In this document: positions 46,291 through 54,920 of the stretch, piece by piece
How the letters are laid out: every line of letters begins with the position of its first letter
Numbering within the stretch: position 1 is the first letter of the stretch
Source: Ectopseudomonas composti
GTDB taxonomy: Bacteria; Pseudomonadota; Gammaproteobacteria; Pseudomonadales; Pseudomonadaceae
Assembly (NCBI RefSeq): GCF_001567565.1
Contig: NZ_LSSW01000022.1
Location: 1 to 64,000, forward strand
Length of the DNA: 64,000 bases
Reading direction: 5' to 3'
Translations under genes and position numbers: made by a program
The notes under the pieces: generated by a model
The model's database searches: none
Seen by the model: only the letters and a program-made list of their open reading frames with translations
What the model was told of the DNA's origin: nothing

Positions 46291-47448
46291 TTATTTTTTC
46301 TTCCCAGGCAGAATGCCCATCAGCTTGCAGATGATGCCGAGCATGATTTCGTCGGCACCGCCGCCGATGCTGACCAGGCGCACGTCGCGGTAGGCGCGCG
46401 ACACCGGGTTGTCCCACATGAAGCCCATGCCGCCCCAGTACTGCAGGCAGGCATCGGACACTTCGCGGCCCAGGCGGCCGGCCTTGAGCTTGGCCATCGA
46501 CGCCAGCTTGGTCACGTCGCGGCCCTTCACGTACTGCTCGGTGGCCTGGTAGACCAGCGCGCGCAGGCACTCGATCTCGGTCTGCAGCTCGGCCATGCGG
46601 AAGTGGATGACCTGGTTGTCGATCAGCGGTTGGCCGAAGGTGTGGCGCTGCTTGCAGTAGTCGATGGTGGTGTCGACGCAGTGCTCCAGGCCCTTGATCA
46701 TGTTGGCCGCGCCGAACAGGCGCTCTTCCTGGAACTGCAGCATCTGCATCATGAAGCCGGCGCCTTCGTGGCCGATGCGGTAGCGCTGCGGTACGCGCAC
46801 GTTGTCGAAGAACACCTGGGCGGTTTCCGAGCTGCGCATGCCGAGTTTGTCCAGGTGCGGGCTGAGCGTGATGCCCGGCGTCTTCATCGGCACCATGATC
46901 AGCGACTTGTTGACGTGCGGCTTGTCGTCCGAGGTGTTGGCCAGCAGGCAGATGAAGTCGGCCGACGGCGAGTTGGTGATCCACATCTTGCTGCCGTTTA
47001 TCACGTAGTCGTCACCGTCCTTGCGCGCGGTGGTCTTCAGGCCTGCCACGTCGGAGCCGGCACCGACCTCGGAGACACCGATGCAGCCGACCCTCTCGCC
47101 GCTGATGGCCGGGCGCAGGAACTCGTCGCGCAACTCGTCGGAGCCGAAGCGCGCCAGGGCCGGGGTGCACATGTCGGTCTGCACGCCGATGGACATGGGG
47201 ATGCCGCCGCAATGAATGGTGCCGAACTCTTCGGCAGCGACGATGGAGTAGCTGTAGTCCAGGCCCATGCCGCCGAATTTCTCCGGCTTGGAGATGCCCA
47301 GCAGGCCCAGCTCGCCGGCCTTCTTGAAAATGTCGTGGATGGGGAAGCGGCCTGCCTTTTCCCACTCGTCGACATGCGGATTGATTTCCTTGTCGACGAA
47401 GTTGCGCACGGTGCGGCGGAGTTCCTCGTGTTCCTGGGTAAAGATCAT
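46291..47448 (-). CDS. atuD: Citronellyl-CoA dehydrogenase AtuD
   Basis: A 385-residue acyl-CoA dehydrogenase introducing the double bond that turns citronellyl-CoA into geranyl-CoA, with FAD passing electrons to ETF. Family marks: CIGVSEVGAGSDVAG, NGSKMWITNSPSADF, the FGQPLIDNQVIHFRMAEL helix region and the C-terminal YWGGMGFMWDNPVSRAYRD. The identity rests on its place between atuC and atuE. EtfBA/EtfD in this window are the expected acceptors. Confidence 0.93.
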   Translation of the reverse strand: MIFTQEHEELRRTVRNFVDKEINPHVDEWEKAGRFPIHDIFKKAGELGLLGISKPEKFGGMGLDYSYSIVAAEEFGTIHCGGIPMSIGVQTDMCTPALARFGSDELRDEFLRPAISGERVGCIGVSEVGAGSDVAGLKTTARKDGDDYVINGSKMWITNSPSADFICLLANTSDDKPHVNKSLIMVPMKTPGITLSPHLDKLGMRSSETAQVFFDNVRVPQRYRIGHEGAGFMMQMLQFQEERLFGAANMIKGLEHCVDTTIDYCKQRHTFGQPLIDNQVIHFRMAELQTEIECLRALVYQATEQYVKGRDVTKLASMAKLKAGRLGREVSDACLQYWGGMGFMWDNPVSRAYRDVRLVSIGGGADEIMLGIICKLMGILPGKKK

Positions 47449-47460
47449 TGTTGTTCTCCG

Positions 47461-47481
47461 TAGGGTGCGCCGTGCGCACCG
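47461..47481. repeat. Short hairpin repeat between atuC and atuD
   Basis: GGTGCGC (47464-47470) pairs with GCGCACC (47474-47480) in a 48-bp gap; it is preceded by TAGG like the other GTAGGGTG-type elements. Confidence 0.7.
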
Positions 47482-47496
47482 GATCTTGTATTGAGG

Positions 47497-49113
47497 TCAG
47501 AAACGCGCGACGCCGAAGCTGCTCTTCTTCAGCGGTCGCAGGTTGGCTTCGGCGCAGATGTCCAGCAAAAAGCCCAGCAGCTTGCGCGTATCGCGCGGGT
47601 CGATCAGGCCGTCGTCCCACAGGCTGGCGGTGCCGTACAGTGCTGTGGACTGGCTGTCGAGCTTTTGCGCGGTCACGGTTTCCAGCATGTCGAGCATTTT
47701 CGGATCGGCTTCCTTGCCTTCCTTGGTATGTTTCTCTTCGGTGACGATACGCAGCACCTTGCCGGCCTGGGCGCCGCCCATCACGGCGGTCTTGCTGTTG
47801 GGCCAGGCGAAGATAAAGCGCGGATCCAGTCCTCTGCCGCACATGGCGTAGTTGCCGGCGCCGTAGGAGCCGCCGACGACTATGGTCAGCTTGGGCACGG
47901 TGGCGTTGGCCACGGCCTGGATCATCTTCGAGCCGTGCTTGATCACGCCGCTGCGCTCGGACTCGGTGCCGACCATGAAACCGGTGGTGTTATGGAAGAA
48001 CAGGATCGGCGTGTTGCTCTGCTCGCATAGCTGGATGAACTGCGCCGCCTTGGCTGCGCCTTGCGGGGTGATCGGGCCGTTGTTACCGATGAAACCGCAG
48101 GCCTGGCCTTCGATCTGCAGGTGGCCGCAGACGGTCTGGCTGTCGAATTCGTTCTTGAAGTCGAGGAACGCCGAGCCATCGGCGATGCGCGCGATGATCT
48201 CGCGCACGTCATAGGGCTTCTTGGCGTCGGCCGGTACCAGGCCGAGCAGCTCCTCGGCCGGGTACAGCGGCTCGCGCCAGGTCTTCGTCGGACGCGCCGG
48301 CAACTGCTGGTTCCACGGCAGCATGGCGATGATCTCGCGGGCCAGGCGTACGCCGTCGGCGTCGTTCTCGGCCAGGTATTCGGCGGTGCCGGCGACCTGG
48401 GCATGCATCTCGGCGCCGCCGAGTTGCTCGTCGGTGGCGATCTCGCCGGTGGCTGCTTTAAGCAGAGGAGGGCCGGCCAGGAACATCTTGGCCTTGCCGC
48501 GCACCACCACCACGTAATCCGACAGGCCCGGCTGGTAAGCCCCGCCGGCGGTGCTGGAGCCGTGCACCACGGTGATCTGCGGCAGGCCCATGGCCGACAT
48601 GCGCGCCTGGTTGGCGAAGCCGCGCGCGCCTTCGACGAAGATGTCGGCAGCGTAGTTGAGGTTGGCGCCGCCGCTCTCGGCCAGGGTCACCACTGGCAGC
48701 TTGTTCTCGAAGGCGATCTGCTGCAGGCGCAGCGACTTCTTCAGGCCGCTGGGGGAGATGGTGCCGCCCTTGATCGCACTGTTGTTGGCGATCACCAGGC
48801 AACGCACCCCGGCGATGTAGCCGATACCGGCGATCAGGCCGCCGCCGGCCTGGCTACCATCCTTGTCGTCGTGCAGCTTGTAGCCGGCCAACGAGGCCAG
48901 TTCGAGAAAGGGCGCACCGGTATCGAGCAGCAGGCTGATGCGTTCACGCGGCAGCAACTGGCCGCGTTTGTCAAACTTGGCCTTGGCCTCCTGGGCCTTG
49001 TCCAGCACCTTCTGCTCCACGTCGCGGAAGGCCGCGATGGCCGCGAGCATGGCTTCGCGGTTCTGCGCGAAGGCTGCGTCATGCACATCGATTTCCGATT
49101 GGATCACAGGCAT
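47497..49113 (-). CDS. atuC: Geranyl-CoA carboxylase carboxyltransferase subunit AtuC
   Basis: A 538-residue carboxyltransferase of the acyl-CoA carboxylase beta family with two crotonase-like halves. Visible are VTLAESGGANLNYAADIF and HGSSTAGGAYQPGLSDY in the N-half, and FFHNTTGFMVGTESERSGVIKHG with KLTIVVGGSYGAGNYAMCGRG in the C-half. It pairs with AtuF. Substrate preference for geranyl- over methylcrotonyl-CoA is inferred from the cluster. Start ATG at 49113 follows AGGAG; atuB ends 4 nt before. Confidence 0.94.
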   Translation of the reverse strand: MPVIQSEIDVHDAAFAQNREAMLAAIAAFRDVEQKVLDKAQEAKAKFDKRGQLLPRERISLLLDTGAPFLELASLAGYKLHDDKDGSQAGGGLIAGIGYIAGVRCLVIANNSAIKGGTISPSGLKKSLRLQQIAFENKLPVVTLAESGGANLNYAADIFVEGARGFANQARMSAMGLPQITVVHGSSTAGGAYQPGLSDYVVVVRGKAKMFLAGPPLLKAATGEIATDEQLGGAEMHAQVAGTAEYLAENDADGVRLAREIIAMLPWNQQLPARPTKTWREPLYPAEELLGLVPADAKKPYDVREIIARIADGSAFLDFKNEFDSQTVCGHLQIEGQACGFIGNNGPITPQGAAKAAQFIQLCEQSNTPILFFHNTTGFMVGTESERSGVIKHGSKMIQAVANATVPKLTIVVGGSYGAGNYAMCGRGLDPRFIFAWPNSKTAVMGGAQAGKVLRIVTEEKHTKEGKEADPKMLDMLETVTAQKLDSQSTALYGTASLWDDGLIDPRDTRKLLGFLLDICAEANLRPLKKSSFGVARF

Positions 49114-49117
49114 CGCC

Positions 49118-49987
49118 TTACTCCTGATCTTTCAGCACGTCGGGCAGGTAGGCCCGATGGAAACCGTTGTAGGGCTCGCTGTTTTTCGCCTTGCCCAGCG
49201 TCCAGGCACGGGTGCCCTGACTGGCGGCGCCATCGATGCGGATGGTGTTGCCGCTGATGAAATTGGCGCCGGGGCTGAGCAGGAAAACGATGGCCGCGGC
49301 TACCTCGGACTCGCTGCCGATGCGTTGCAGCGGCACGTGATCCTTGAGGTTGCGGATCATGTTCTTCATCGACTCGGGGTAGGTGTCCATACCGCTGGAG
49401 GCGATCCAGCCCGGCGCCACGGCGTTGACTCGCACACCGGCGTGGCCCCATTCGTAGGCGGCAGTCTTGGTGAAGTTCTCCATGCCCGCGCGGGCCGCGC
49501 CGGAGTGCCCCATGCCGGGCATGCCGCCCCACATGTCGGCGAGCATGTTGACGATGCTGCCACCGTGCTTGCTCATGCTCTGCAGGAAGACTTCCCTGGC
49601 CACCAGAAAGCCGCCCACCAGATTGGTGCGCACCACGGTCTCGAAGCCTTTCTGGTTGATGCCGATCAGCGGCGCGGGGAACTGGCCGCCAGCATTGTTC
49701 ACCAGCTGATGGATGCGCCCGCGTTCCTGAATCACCGCAGCGATCATGGCCTTGACCGCGTCTTCGTCGCGGATGTCGCAGACCCGATAGCTGGCGCTAC
49801 CTCCGTCCTCGATGATCTCGGCGCAGGTTTTCTCCAGCTTGTCCTGCTTGCGCCCGACCAGCACAAGGTGGGCGCCGAGGTGAGCCAGTTCGTGGGCTAC
49901 GCAGCGGCCAATGCCGCTGCCGCCACCGGTGACCAGAATGGTCTGGTCAGCGAACAGGCCAGGTTTGAATACGGAGTCGTAGCTCAT
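49118..49987 (-). CDS. atuB: Short-chain dehydrogenase/reductase AtuB lacking the classical YxxxK
   Basis: A 289-residue SDR with cofactor loop GGGSGIGRC and NNAGGQF. At the place of the catalytic YxxxK it reads MGHSGAARAGMENFTK, as in peroxisomal trans-2-enoyl-CoA reductases and dienoyl-CoA reductases, so it probably acts on a CoA ester rather than a free alcohol. Its precise step in terpene breakdown is not settled. It is 4 nt before atuC and 111 nt after atuA, with a hairpin repeat in that gap. Confidence 0.9.
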   Translation of the reverse strand: MSYDSVFKPGLFADQTILVTGGGSGIGRCVAHELAHLGAHLVLVGRKQDKLEKTCAEIIEDGGSASYRVCDIRDEDAVKAMIAAVIQERGRIHQLVNNAGGQFPAPLIGINQKGFETVVRTNLVGGFLVAREVFLQSMSKHGGSIVNMLADMWGGMPGMGHSGAARAGMENFTKTAAYEWGHAGVRVNAVAPGWIASSGMDTYPESMKNMIRNLKDHVPLQRIGSESEVAAAIVFLLSPGANFISGNTIRIDGAASQGTRAWTLGKAKNSEPYNGFHRAYLPDVLKDQE

Positions 49988-50020
49988 GGTTCTTGTTGTC
50001 CTTCTCGGTTCCTACAACAT

Positions 50021-50089
50021 GTAGGGTGGAAAACCGCGAAGCGTTTTCCACCAGAAGCCGGTGGATGGATGAAGCGTCATCCACCCTAC
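50021..50089. repeat. Double-hairpin repeat between atuA and atuB (GTAGGGTGGA family)
   Basis: Perfect outer arms GTAGGGTGGA (50021-50030) and TCCACCCTAC (50080-50089). Inside, GGTGGAAAA/TTTTCCACC and GTGGATG/CATCCAC form two stems. Same architecture as 46019-46083. Confidence 0.85.
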
Positions 50090-50098
50090 GATTAGCAC

Positions 50099-51886
50099 CT
50101 ACAGCGCTTCAGCCAGCGCGCTGGGCACTGGCACCGGAAATTCCAGCAGTTGCTGGGCGAAAGCCTTGCCCTGCGGGTCGATGCGCAGGCTGGCGACGCC
50201 GCCACCACCCAGCGCGTTCTCCAGCAGGAAGTTGAGGCTGTGGCTGCCTGGCAGGTACCAGCGGCTGACGCGGCCCTGCTCGGCGTCCAGGGTATGCGCC
50301 ATCCAGTTGGCCACGGCTTCGGGCGTCAGTGCAGCGGCTATCCACGCCAGGTATTCGGGCTTTCTCGCCATCACGCCGATGTTGCTGTGGTTGCCCTTGT
50401 CGCCGGAGCGGGCCACGGCCAGGCGGATCAGCGGTACGGTGGCGTCGGCTTCGCCCATCGGCACGGGCAGCGCGGCGGGCGCACGGAGCTGCGCCGGATC
50501 GAAGCCATCGACCTGGGGCAGGGCGACCGGCTGGCGCTCGCCGTCGATTTCCACGTCCAGGCTGCAGGCGCTCTTGTCCACCAGGAAGCTGAACAGCCGG
50601 ATCACCGGGTAGACGGTGGGGCGGCCGCCGACGATGCCGGTCAGACCCGGCGCCATGCCGGTGGCGGCCTGGGCGATCTCGCGGGAGAAGAGGATCAGTG
50701 CCTCCTTCCTGGCGTGGCGCGCGGCGATCTTCACCACCACCTCGCGGTTATCCCGGCGCTGACCTTGGCCGCCATAGGTGGCTTCGCTGCCGAGCAGCTC
50801 GACGCTGATCTCCTGATAATGGCCCCAGCCGCGTTCAGCGAACAGCTCATCGGTCTTGTTTATGATCGCCTGGGCGACGCGCTCGGCCTTGGCCACGGCG
50901 TCGATGCCGGCCAGCAGGAAGCTGGCGGTGCAGCGGAAACCGTCCGGGTGGGTGGCGCTGACCTTGTACTGATCGCTGGGCGGCAGGCCGCGCGCGCCCT
51001 GGAGCTGCACGCGGTTGTCGCCGACCTGGCTCAGTTCGACCTGGGTGAAGTCGCAGATCACATCCGGCAGCAGGTAGGCACGCGGATCGCCGATCTCGTA
51101 GAGCATCTGCTCGCCAACGGTAAAAGGCGTGACCAGGCCGCCGGAACCCTCTGGCTTGGTCACGACGAAACGGCCATCGTCCTCGACTTCGACGATGGGG
51201 AAACCGATGTGCTCGTAATCCGGTACGTCGCGCCAGTCGGTGAAGTTGCCACCGGTGCACTGCGCGCCGCACTCGATGATGTGCCCGGCCAGCGCGGCCT
51301 GGGCCAGCTTGTCGTAGTCGCTCCAGGCCCAGCCGAACTCGTGCACCAGGGCGGCGCTGACTATTGCGCTGTCGACCACGCGGCCGGTGATGACGATGTC
51401 GGCGCCCTGTTCCAGCGCGGCGACGATGCCCGGTGCGCCCAGGTAGGCGTTGACCGAAACGCAGAAAGGCGGCAGTGCGGCGTCGGTGAACATCTCGCGG
51501 GTGTCGGCCTTGACCAGCTCGCCGAGCTGGGGCTGCAGGTTGTCGCCGTGCAGCACGGCTATCTTCAGCTTTACCCCGGCCTGCTCGCAGGCGGCGCCCA
51601 GGGCGGCCGCGCAGGCCATCGGGTTGACCCCGCCAGCGTTGCTGATGACGCGGATGTTCTTCGCCGCCAACTCGCCCAGCAGCGGCGTGAGCACTTCGAC
51701 GAAATCGCGGGCGTAGCCGTCGTCCGGCTTCTTCATGCGCGCGCCGGCCATGATCGACATGGTGATCTCGGCCAGGTAGTCGAACACCAGATAATCCAGG
51801 TCGGTACCGCGCACCAACTGGGCGGCGGCGGTGGAGGTGTCGCCCCAGAATGCGGAGGCGCAGCCGATGCGTACGGTTTTGCTCAT
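50099..51886 (-). CDS. atuA: Acyclic terpene utilisation protein AtuA
   Basis: A 595-residue protein, first gene of the atu operon and founder of the AtuA domain family (DUF1446). The N-terminus [25 protein letters not shown] and the later [14 protein letters not shown] are typical. It is needed for growth on citronellol in P. aeruginosa, but its reaction is unknown. The C-terminal part (about 490-590) resembles a separate small domain, with [20 protein letters not shown]. Start ATG 51886 is chosen by family match; an ATG at 51907 is possible. Confidence 0.93.
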   Translation of the reverse strand: MSKTVRIGCASAFWGDTSTAAAQLVRGTDLDYLVFDYLAEITMSIMAGARMKKPDDGYARDFVEVLTPLLGELAAKNIRVISNAGGVNPMACAAALGAACEQAGVKLKIAVLHGDNLQPQLGELVKADTREMFTDAALPPFCVSVNAYLGAPGIVAALEQGADIVITGRVVDSAIVSAALVHEFGWAWSDYDKLAQAALAGHIIECGAQCTGGNFTDWRDVPDYEHIGFPIVEVEDDGRFVVTKPEGSGGLVTPFTVGEQMLYEIGDPRAYLLPDVICDFTQVELSQVGDNRVQLQGARGLPPSDQYKVSATHPDGFRCTASFLLAGIDAVAKAERVAQAIINKTDELFAERGWGHYQEISVELLGSEATYGGQGQRRDNREVVVKIAARHARKEALILFSREIAQAATGMAPGLTGIVGGRPTVYPVIRLFSFLVDKSACSLDVEIDGERQPVALPQVDGFDPAQLRAPAALPVPMGEADATVPLIRLAVARSGDKGNHSNIGVMARKPEYLAWIAAALTPEAVANWMAHTLDAEQGRVSRWYLPGSHSLNFLLENALGGGGVASLRIDPQGKAFAQQLLEFPVPVPSALAEAL

Positions 51887-51922
51887 TGGAATTGGCCCGG
51901 CACACATTGAGAAGGTGAGTCG

Positions 51923-51951
51923 ACATTACCAAGCAAGCGCTTGGTTGAAAA
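51923..51951 (-). promoter_or_regulatory. atuA promoter with AtuR operator 1 in the spacer
   Basis: On the minus strand TTTTCA (51951-51946), 17 bp, TAATGT (51928-51923) with an extended TG gives a plausible promoter. The operator CCAAGCAAGCGCTTGG (51929-51944, plus strand) fills the spacer, a direct block for RNA polymerase. AtuR is known in P. aeruginosa to bind two inverted repeats in this gap. Confidence 0.65.
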
Positions 51952-51985
51952 GCGGCGGAAGAGGGCAAACTGGCCAAAAATGCGC

Positions 51986-52001
51986 CCAAGCGCTTGCTTG
52001 G
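51986..52001. promoter_or_regulatory. AtuR operator 2
   Basis: CCAAGCGCTTGCTTGG is the exact reverse complement of operator 1, 41 nt away. Both hold the palindromic core CAAGCGCTTG. It lies on the atuR side and would repress atuR itself. Confidence 0.75.
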
Positions 52002-52026
52002 TTGCCTGCCGCCGCATACATTTCAT

Positions 52027-52045
52027 CAAGCAAGACAAGCACTTG
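52027..52045. promoter_or_regulatory. Possible third, degenerate AtuR site
   Basis: CAAGCAAG (52027-52034) is followed by CAAGCACTTG (52036-52045), one base from the operator core. It lies about 65 nt before the atuR start, inside the likely leader. Confidence 0.4.
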
Positions 52046-52108
52046 CCGGCAGCATGAAGAATTCATCAGAACAATCGCCGAGCAGGGCAACTAAGGGGAG
52101 CAGTCAGC

Positions 52109-52732
52109 GTGGACGAACACAGAGCCCAGGCCGTGATGCAGGAGTTGGTCGAAAGTGGCCAGGTGACCGATCCGCAGAGCGCGCGCGGCAAGCTGTTGCA
52201 GATGGCAGCCCATCTGTTTCGCAGCAAGGGCTACGAGCGCACCACCGTGCGTGATCTGGCCGCGGCCATCGGCATTCAGTCGGGCAGCATCTTTCATCAC
52301 TTCAAGAGCAAGGAGGAAATCCTGCGTTCGGTGATGGAGGAAACCATCGTCTACAACACCGCGCTGATGCGCGATGCGCTGGCCTCGGCGCGGGGCACGC
52401 GTGAGCGCTTGCTGGCGCTGATCCGCTGCGAGCTGCAGTCGATCATGGGCGGTACCGGTGAAGCCATGGCGGTACTGGTTTACGAATGGCGTTCGCTGTC
52501 GGAAGAGGGCCAGGCGCAGGTGCTGGCGTTGCGTGACACCTATGAGCAGATCTGGCTGAAGGTGCTTGGCGAGGCGCGTGACGCGGGTTACTTCAAGGGT
52601 GATCCGTTCATTCAGCGGCGTTTTCTCACCGGCGCCCTGAGCTGGACCAACACCTGGTTCCGACCGCAGGGGCCGATGAGTCTGGATCAACTGGCCGAAG
52701 AAGCCCTGTCACTGGTGTGCAAGGACGCCTGA
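52109..52732 (+). CDS. atuR: TetR family repressor AtuR
   Basis: A 207-residue TetR regulator with the HTH at about 25-75 (KGYERTTVRDLAAAIGIQSGSIFHHFKSKEEIL) and an all-helical ligand domain. It starts at GTG 52109, eight nt after AGGGGAG. It is divergent from atuA with two inverted operators between them, the arrangement known for the AtuR repressor; terpene-pathway acyl-CoAs are the probable inducers. The stretch after it (52733-52963) has a G+C hairpin (52812-52838) without a T run. Confidence 0.93.
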   Translation: MDEHRAQAVMQELVESGQVTDPQSARGKLLQMAAHLFRSKGYERTTVRDLAAAIGIQSGSIFHHFKSKEEILRSVMEETIVYNTALMRDALASARGTRERLLALIRCELQSIMGGTGEAMAVLVYEWRSLSEEGQAQVLALRDTYEQIWLKVLGEARDAGYFKGDPFIQRRFLTGALSWTNTWFRPQGPMSLDQLAEEALSLVCKDA

Positions 52733-52963
52733 GTCGCTTGTGCCTCCTTACCATTGCGTCAGCCTGGCGGGCAGGTATTTGCTGCGATATTCCGCCTGTT
52801 CACGGGGCTGACCCCGGGCCAGTGCGGGCTACCCGGGGAACTTGGGAGTTATCGTCTGACATTGCGCAACAAAGTGTCTGTGTAGCGAAAAACCATCTGG
52901 TCGGTCAGGAGAGACTGGAGTAGGCTGCATCACACTAAAAGAAGGAATTTTTGGGGATTCGAC

Positions 52964-53782
52964 ATGCGGCACTTGCGGCACTGGATTCATGGATGTTGGA
53001 TTGCCCTGGGTTTCCTGTTCGCGGGTTACGCTTGTGCTGCCGAAGTGGTCAAGGTGGGCGGTGCGTATTTTCCTCCCTACGTGATCAAGTCCAATTCGCT
53101 GGAGTCGAGCGGGCTTCTGCCGCAACTGCTCGAATCGCTCAACCGAGCTCAGGGCGACTATCAGTTCACCATGGTGCCCACGGCTATCGTGCGTCGCTTC
53201 GACGACCTGCAGCGCGGACGCATCGACATGGCGATTTTCGAGAATCCGGATTGGGGCTGGCAGGGCATCGATGCCGCCGCTGTCGACATGGGCCTGGAAG
53301 ACGCCGAGCTGTTCGTTGCCCGCGACGAGGAACTGCGTGGCCAGGAGTACTTCGACCAACTCGAAGGCAAGCGCCTGGCCCTGTATCGCGGTTATCACTA
53401 TGGCTTCGCCCAGTTCAACAGTGACCCGGACTTCCTCACCCGTACCTTCAACGCCAATCTCGGGCATTCACACGACAGCAATCTGCTGATGGTGGTGCGG
53501 GGCCGTGCCGATATCGCACTGGTGACTCGCTCCAATCTCTACGACTTCATCAAGCGCAATCGTGAGCATGCGCGCCAGTTGCTGATTTCCGAGCGCGTCG
53601 ATCAGGTCTACCGCCATCATGCGATGATCCGCGGTGGCGCGCCGATCAGCCCTGAGCGCTTCGCCGCATTGCTCGACAAACTGCGCGCCGATGGCGAGTT
53701 GCAGCGCATCTTTTCGCCTTACCGTATCGAGGTCAAAGCAGTCGTAGCGGGTAGCTCAATAGCAACAGATGCAGAAGATTGA
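52964..53782 (+). CDS. Periplasmic solute-binding protein (SBP_bac_3-like)
   Basis: A 272-residue protein with a signal peptide (about 1-25, ending YACA) and a family-3 solute-binding fold: VGGAYFPPYVIK, VPTAIVRRFDDLQRGRIDMAIFENPDW. It is an orphan without transporter genes nearby. Such proteins in pseudomonads often lie apart from permeases, and their ligand is unknown. Its last 50 nt overlap the convergent CPBP protease gene. Confidence 0.8.
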   Translation: MRHLRHWIHGCWIALGFLFAGYACAAEVVKVGGAYFPPYVIKSNSLESSGLLPQLLESLNRAQGDYQFTMVPTAIVRRFDDLQRGRIDMAIFENPDWGWQGIDAAAVDMGLEDAELFVARDEELRGQEYFDQLEGKRLALYRGYHYGFAQFNSDPDFLTRTFNANLGHSHDSNLLMVVRGRADIALVTRSNLYDFIKRNREHARQLLISERVDQVYRHHAMIRGGAPISPERFAALLDKLRADGELQRIFSPYRIEVKAVVAGSSIATDAED

Positions 53783-54491
53783 CGGCACCATGCAGCGCGA
53801 TCGCCAGGCTCAGGCGGCCGCTGTAATGGAAGGCCAGGCCGTAACCGAGGCCAGCGAGGGTTGCCAGCAAGGCGAACAGTGGGCTGAAGGGAAGGTGCAC
53901 GGCACCGAACAGGGCTGCCGTCAGCAACAGGCCAGGCCAGGTCCCCAGGCGTTTGACCAGCGCAGGCTGAAGCACGCCGCGAAACAACAGCTCCTCGGCC
54001 AGTACGGCCACCCCCAGGTTCACCAGTAACCACAGCAGCAGGCCCTCCGGCCATTTCGGCTGCCACGCCAGCAGACCGACCAGCATCGCCAGCACTGGCA
54101 CCGCCAGCAGCGTAACGAAGCAGCTCAGTGCCGCACCCTGCACAGAGCGCGCGGGCTTGGACGGTTGCCCCAGCCACCAGGCCAGCAGGGCGCTACCGAG
54201 TAGCAGTTTGTCCCAGGACAGGCGCAAGGCGTAGGGCGGTGCGTCAGGGCTGATTGAGCGTGGTTGCCACAGTGCCCAGGGGCTGAAACCAGGTACCAGA
54301 TGTGCAGCCAGTGCGATACCGCTGGCCAGCACCAGAATCCGCCAGGCGCCATCCGGCAGGCGTCGATCACCGAGCAGAATCAGCGCGCTGGCGGCGGCGC
54401 CAAGTACCAGGCCGATGGGATCAATGAAGCCCAGCGCATGACCCAGCGCCAGGGTGAAAGCGGGTAGCAGCAGTCGCAGATGCAGGGGCAT
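53733..54491 (-). CDS. CPBP family intramembrane metalloprotease
   Basis: A 252-residue protein with about seven to eight membrane helices. The three CPBP/Abi motifs are intact: EELLFRG (EExxxR), FGAVHL (FxxxH) and HGAVN (HxxxN/B). These residues bind zinc or activate water in Rce1-type proteases. The substrate is unknown. The 3' end overlaps the solute-binding protein gene by 50 nt. Confidence 0.88.
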   Translation of the reverse strand: MPLHLRLLLPAFTLALGHALGFIDPIGLVLGAAASALILLGDRRLPDGAWRILVLASGIALAAHLVPGFSPWALWQPRSISPDAPPYALRLSWDKLLLGSALLAWWLGQPSKPARSVQGAALSCFVTLLAVPVLAMLVGLLAWQPKWPEGLLLWLLVNLGVAVLAEELLFRGVLQPALVKRLGTWPGLLLTAALFGAVHLPFSPLFALLATLAGLGYGLAFHYSGRLSLAIALHGAVNLLHLLLLSYPLRLL

Positions 54492-54556
54492 GGCGCCTCC
54501 TCGGGGAAGGAGGCGCAGTCTAGCAGGCCGTTTGGGGGCAGGCGTGAAGAGGGCAC

Positions 54557-54724
54557 TCAGCCTTCGCGGCGATCCTTGGCGTCCTGCTCGATATTGCGCT
54601 CGTGGATGCGCTTGAGCTGTTCCTCGGTCAACGGCAGTTTCTTCGCCGTGTCACGCAGCATCAAGATGCTGCCGAGAATGGAGCCCAAGGCCAGGATCAG
54701 GATGAGCCAGGCGTACCAGGGCAT
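54557..54724 (-). CDS. DUF2897-type 55-residue membrane protein
   Basis: A small protein starting MPWYAWLILILALGSILGSI, with one membrane helix (about 4-23) and a charged helical tail (KLPLTEEQLKRIHERNIE) ending DRREG. A strong ribosome site, GAGAGGAA, lies 7 nt before the ATG. Composition and N-terminus match the DUF2897 family of Pseudomonas. Function unknown. It sits between the CPBP gene and the histidine kinase gene. Confidence 0.82.
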   Translation of the reverse strand: MPWYAWLILILALGSILGSILMLRDTAKKLPLTEEQLKRIHERNIEQDAKDRREG

Positions 54725-54920
54725 GATCGATTCCTCTCGTGGGTTGGACTTCCACCATACCCGCTCGCAACCTGCTTGTCAGGCTGGCTGCTGCGGCATC
54801 TGCAGCTGCCGAGCGCGGCGCTGTCCGGCTTGCAGGCGCGAGGCCCTGTGATGCCTGTCACATGATGGCAACCTGGCACTGCTTGAATATCGGCTTTCCA
54901 ATAGCACGGGGAGGCCGTTC

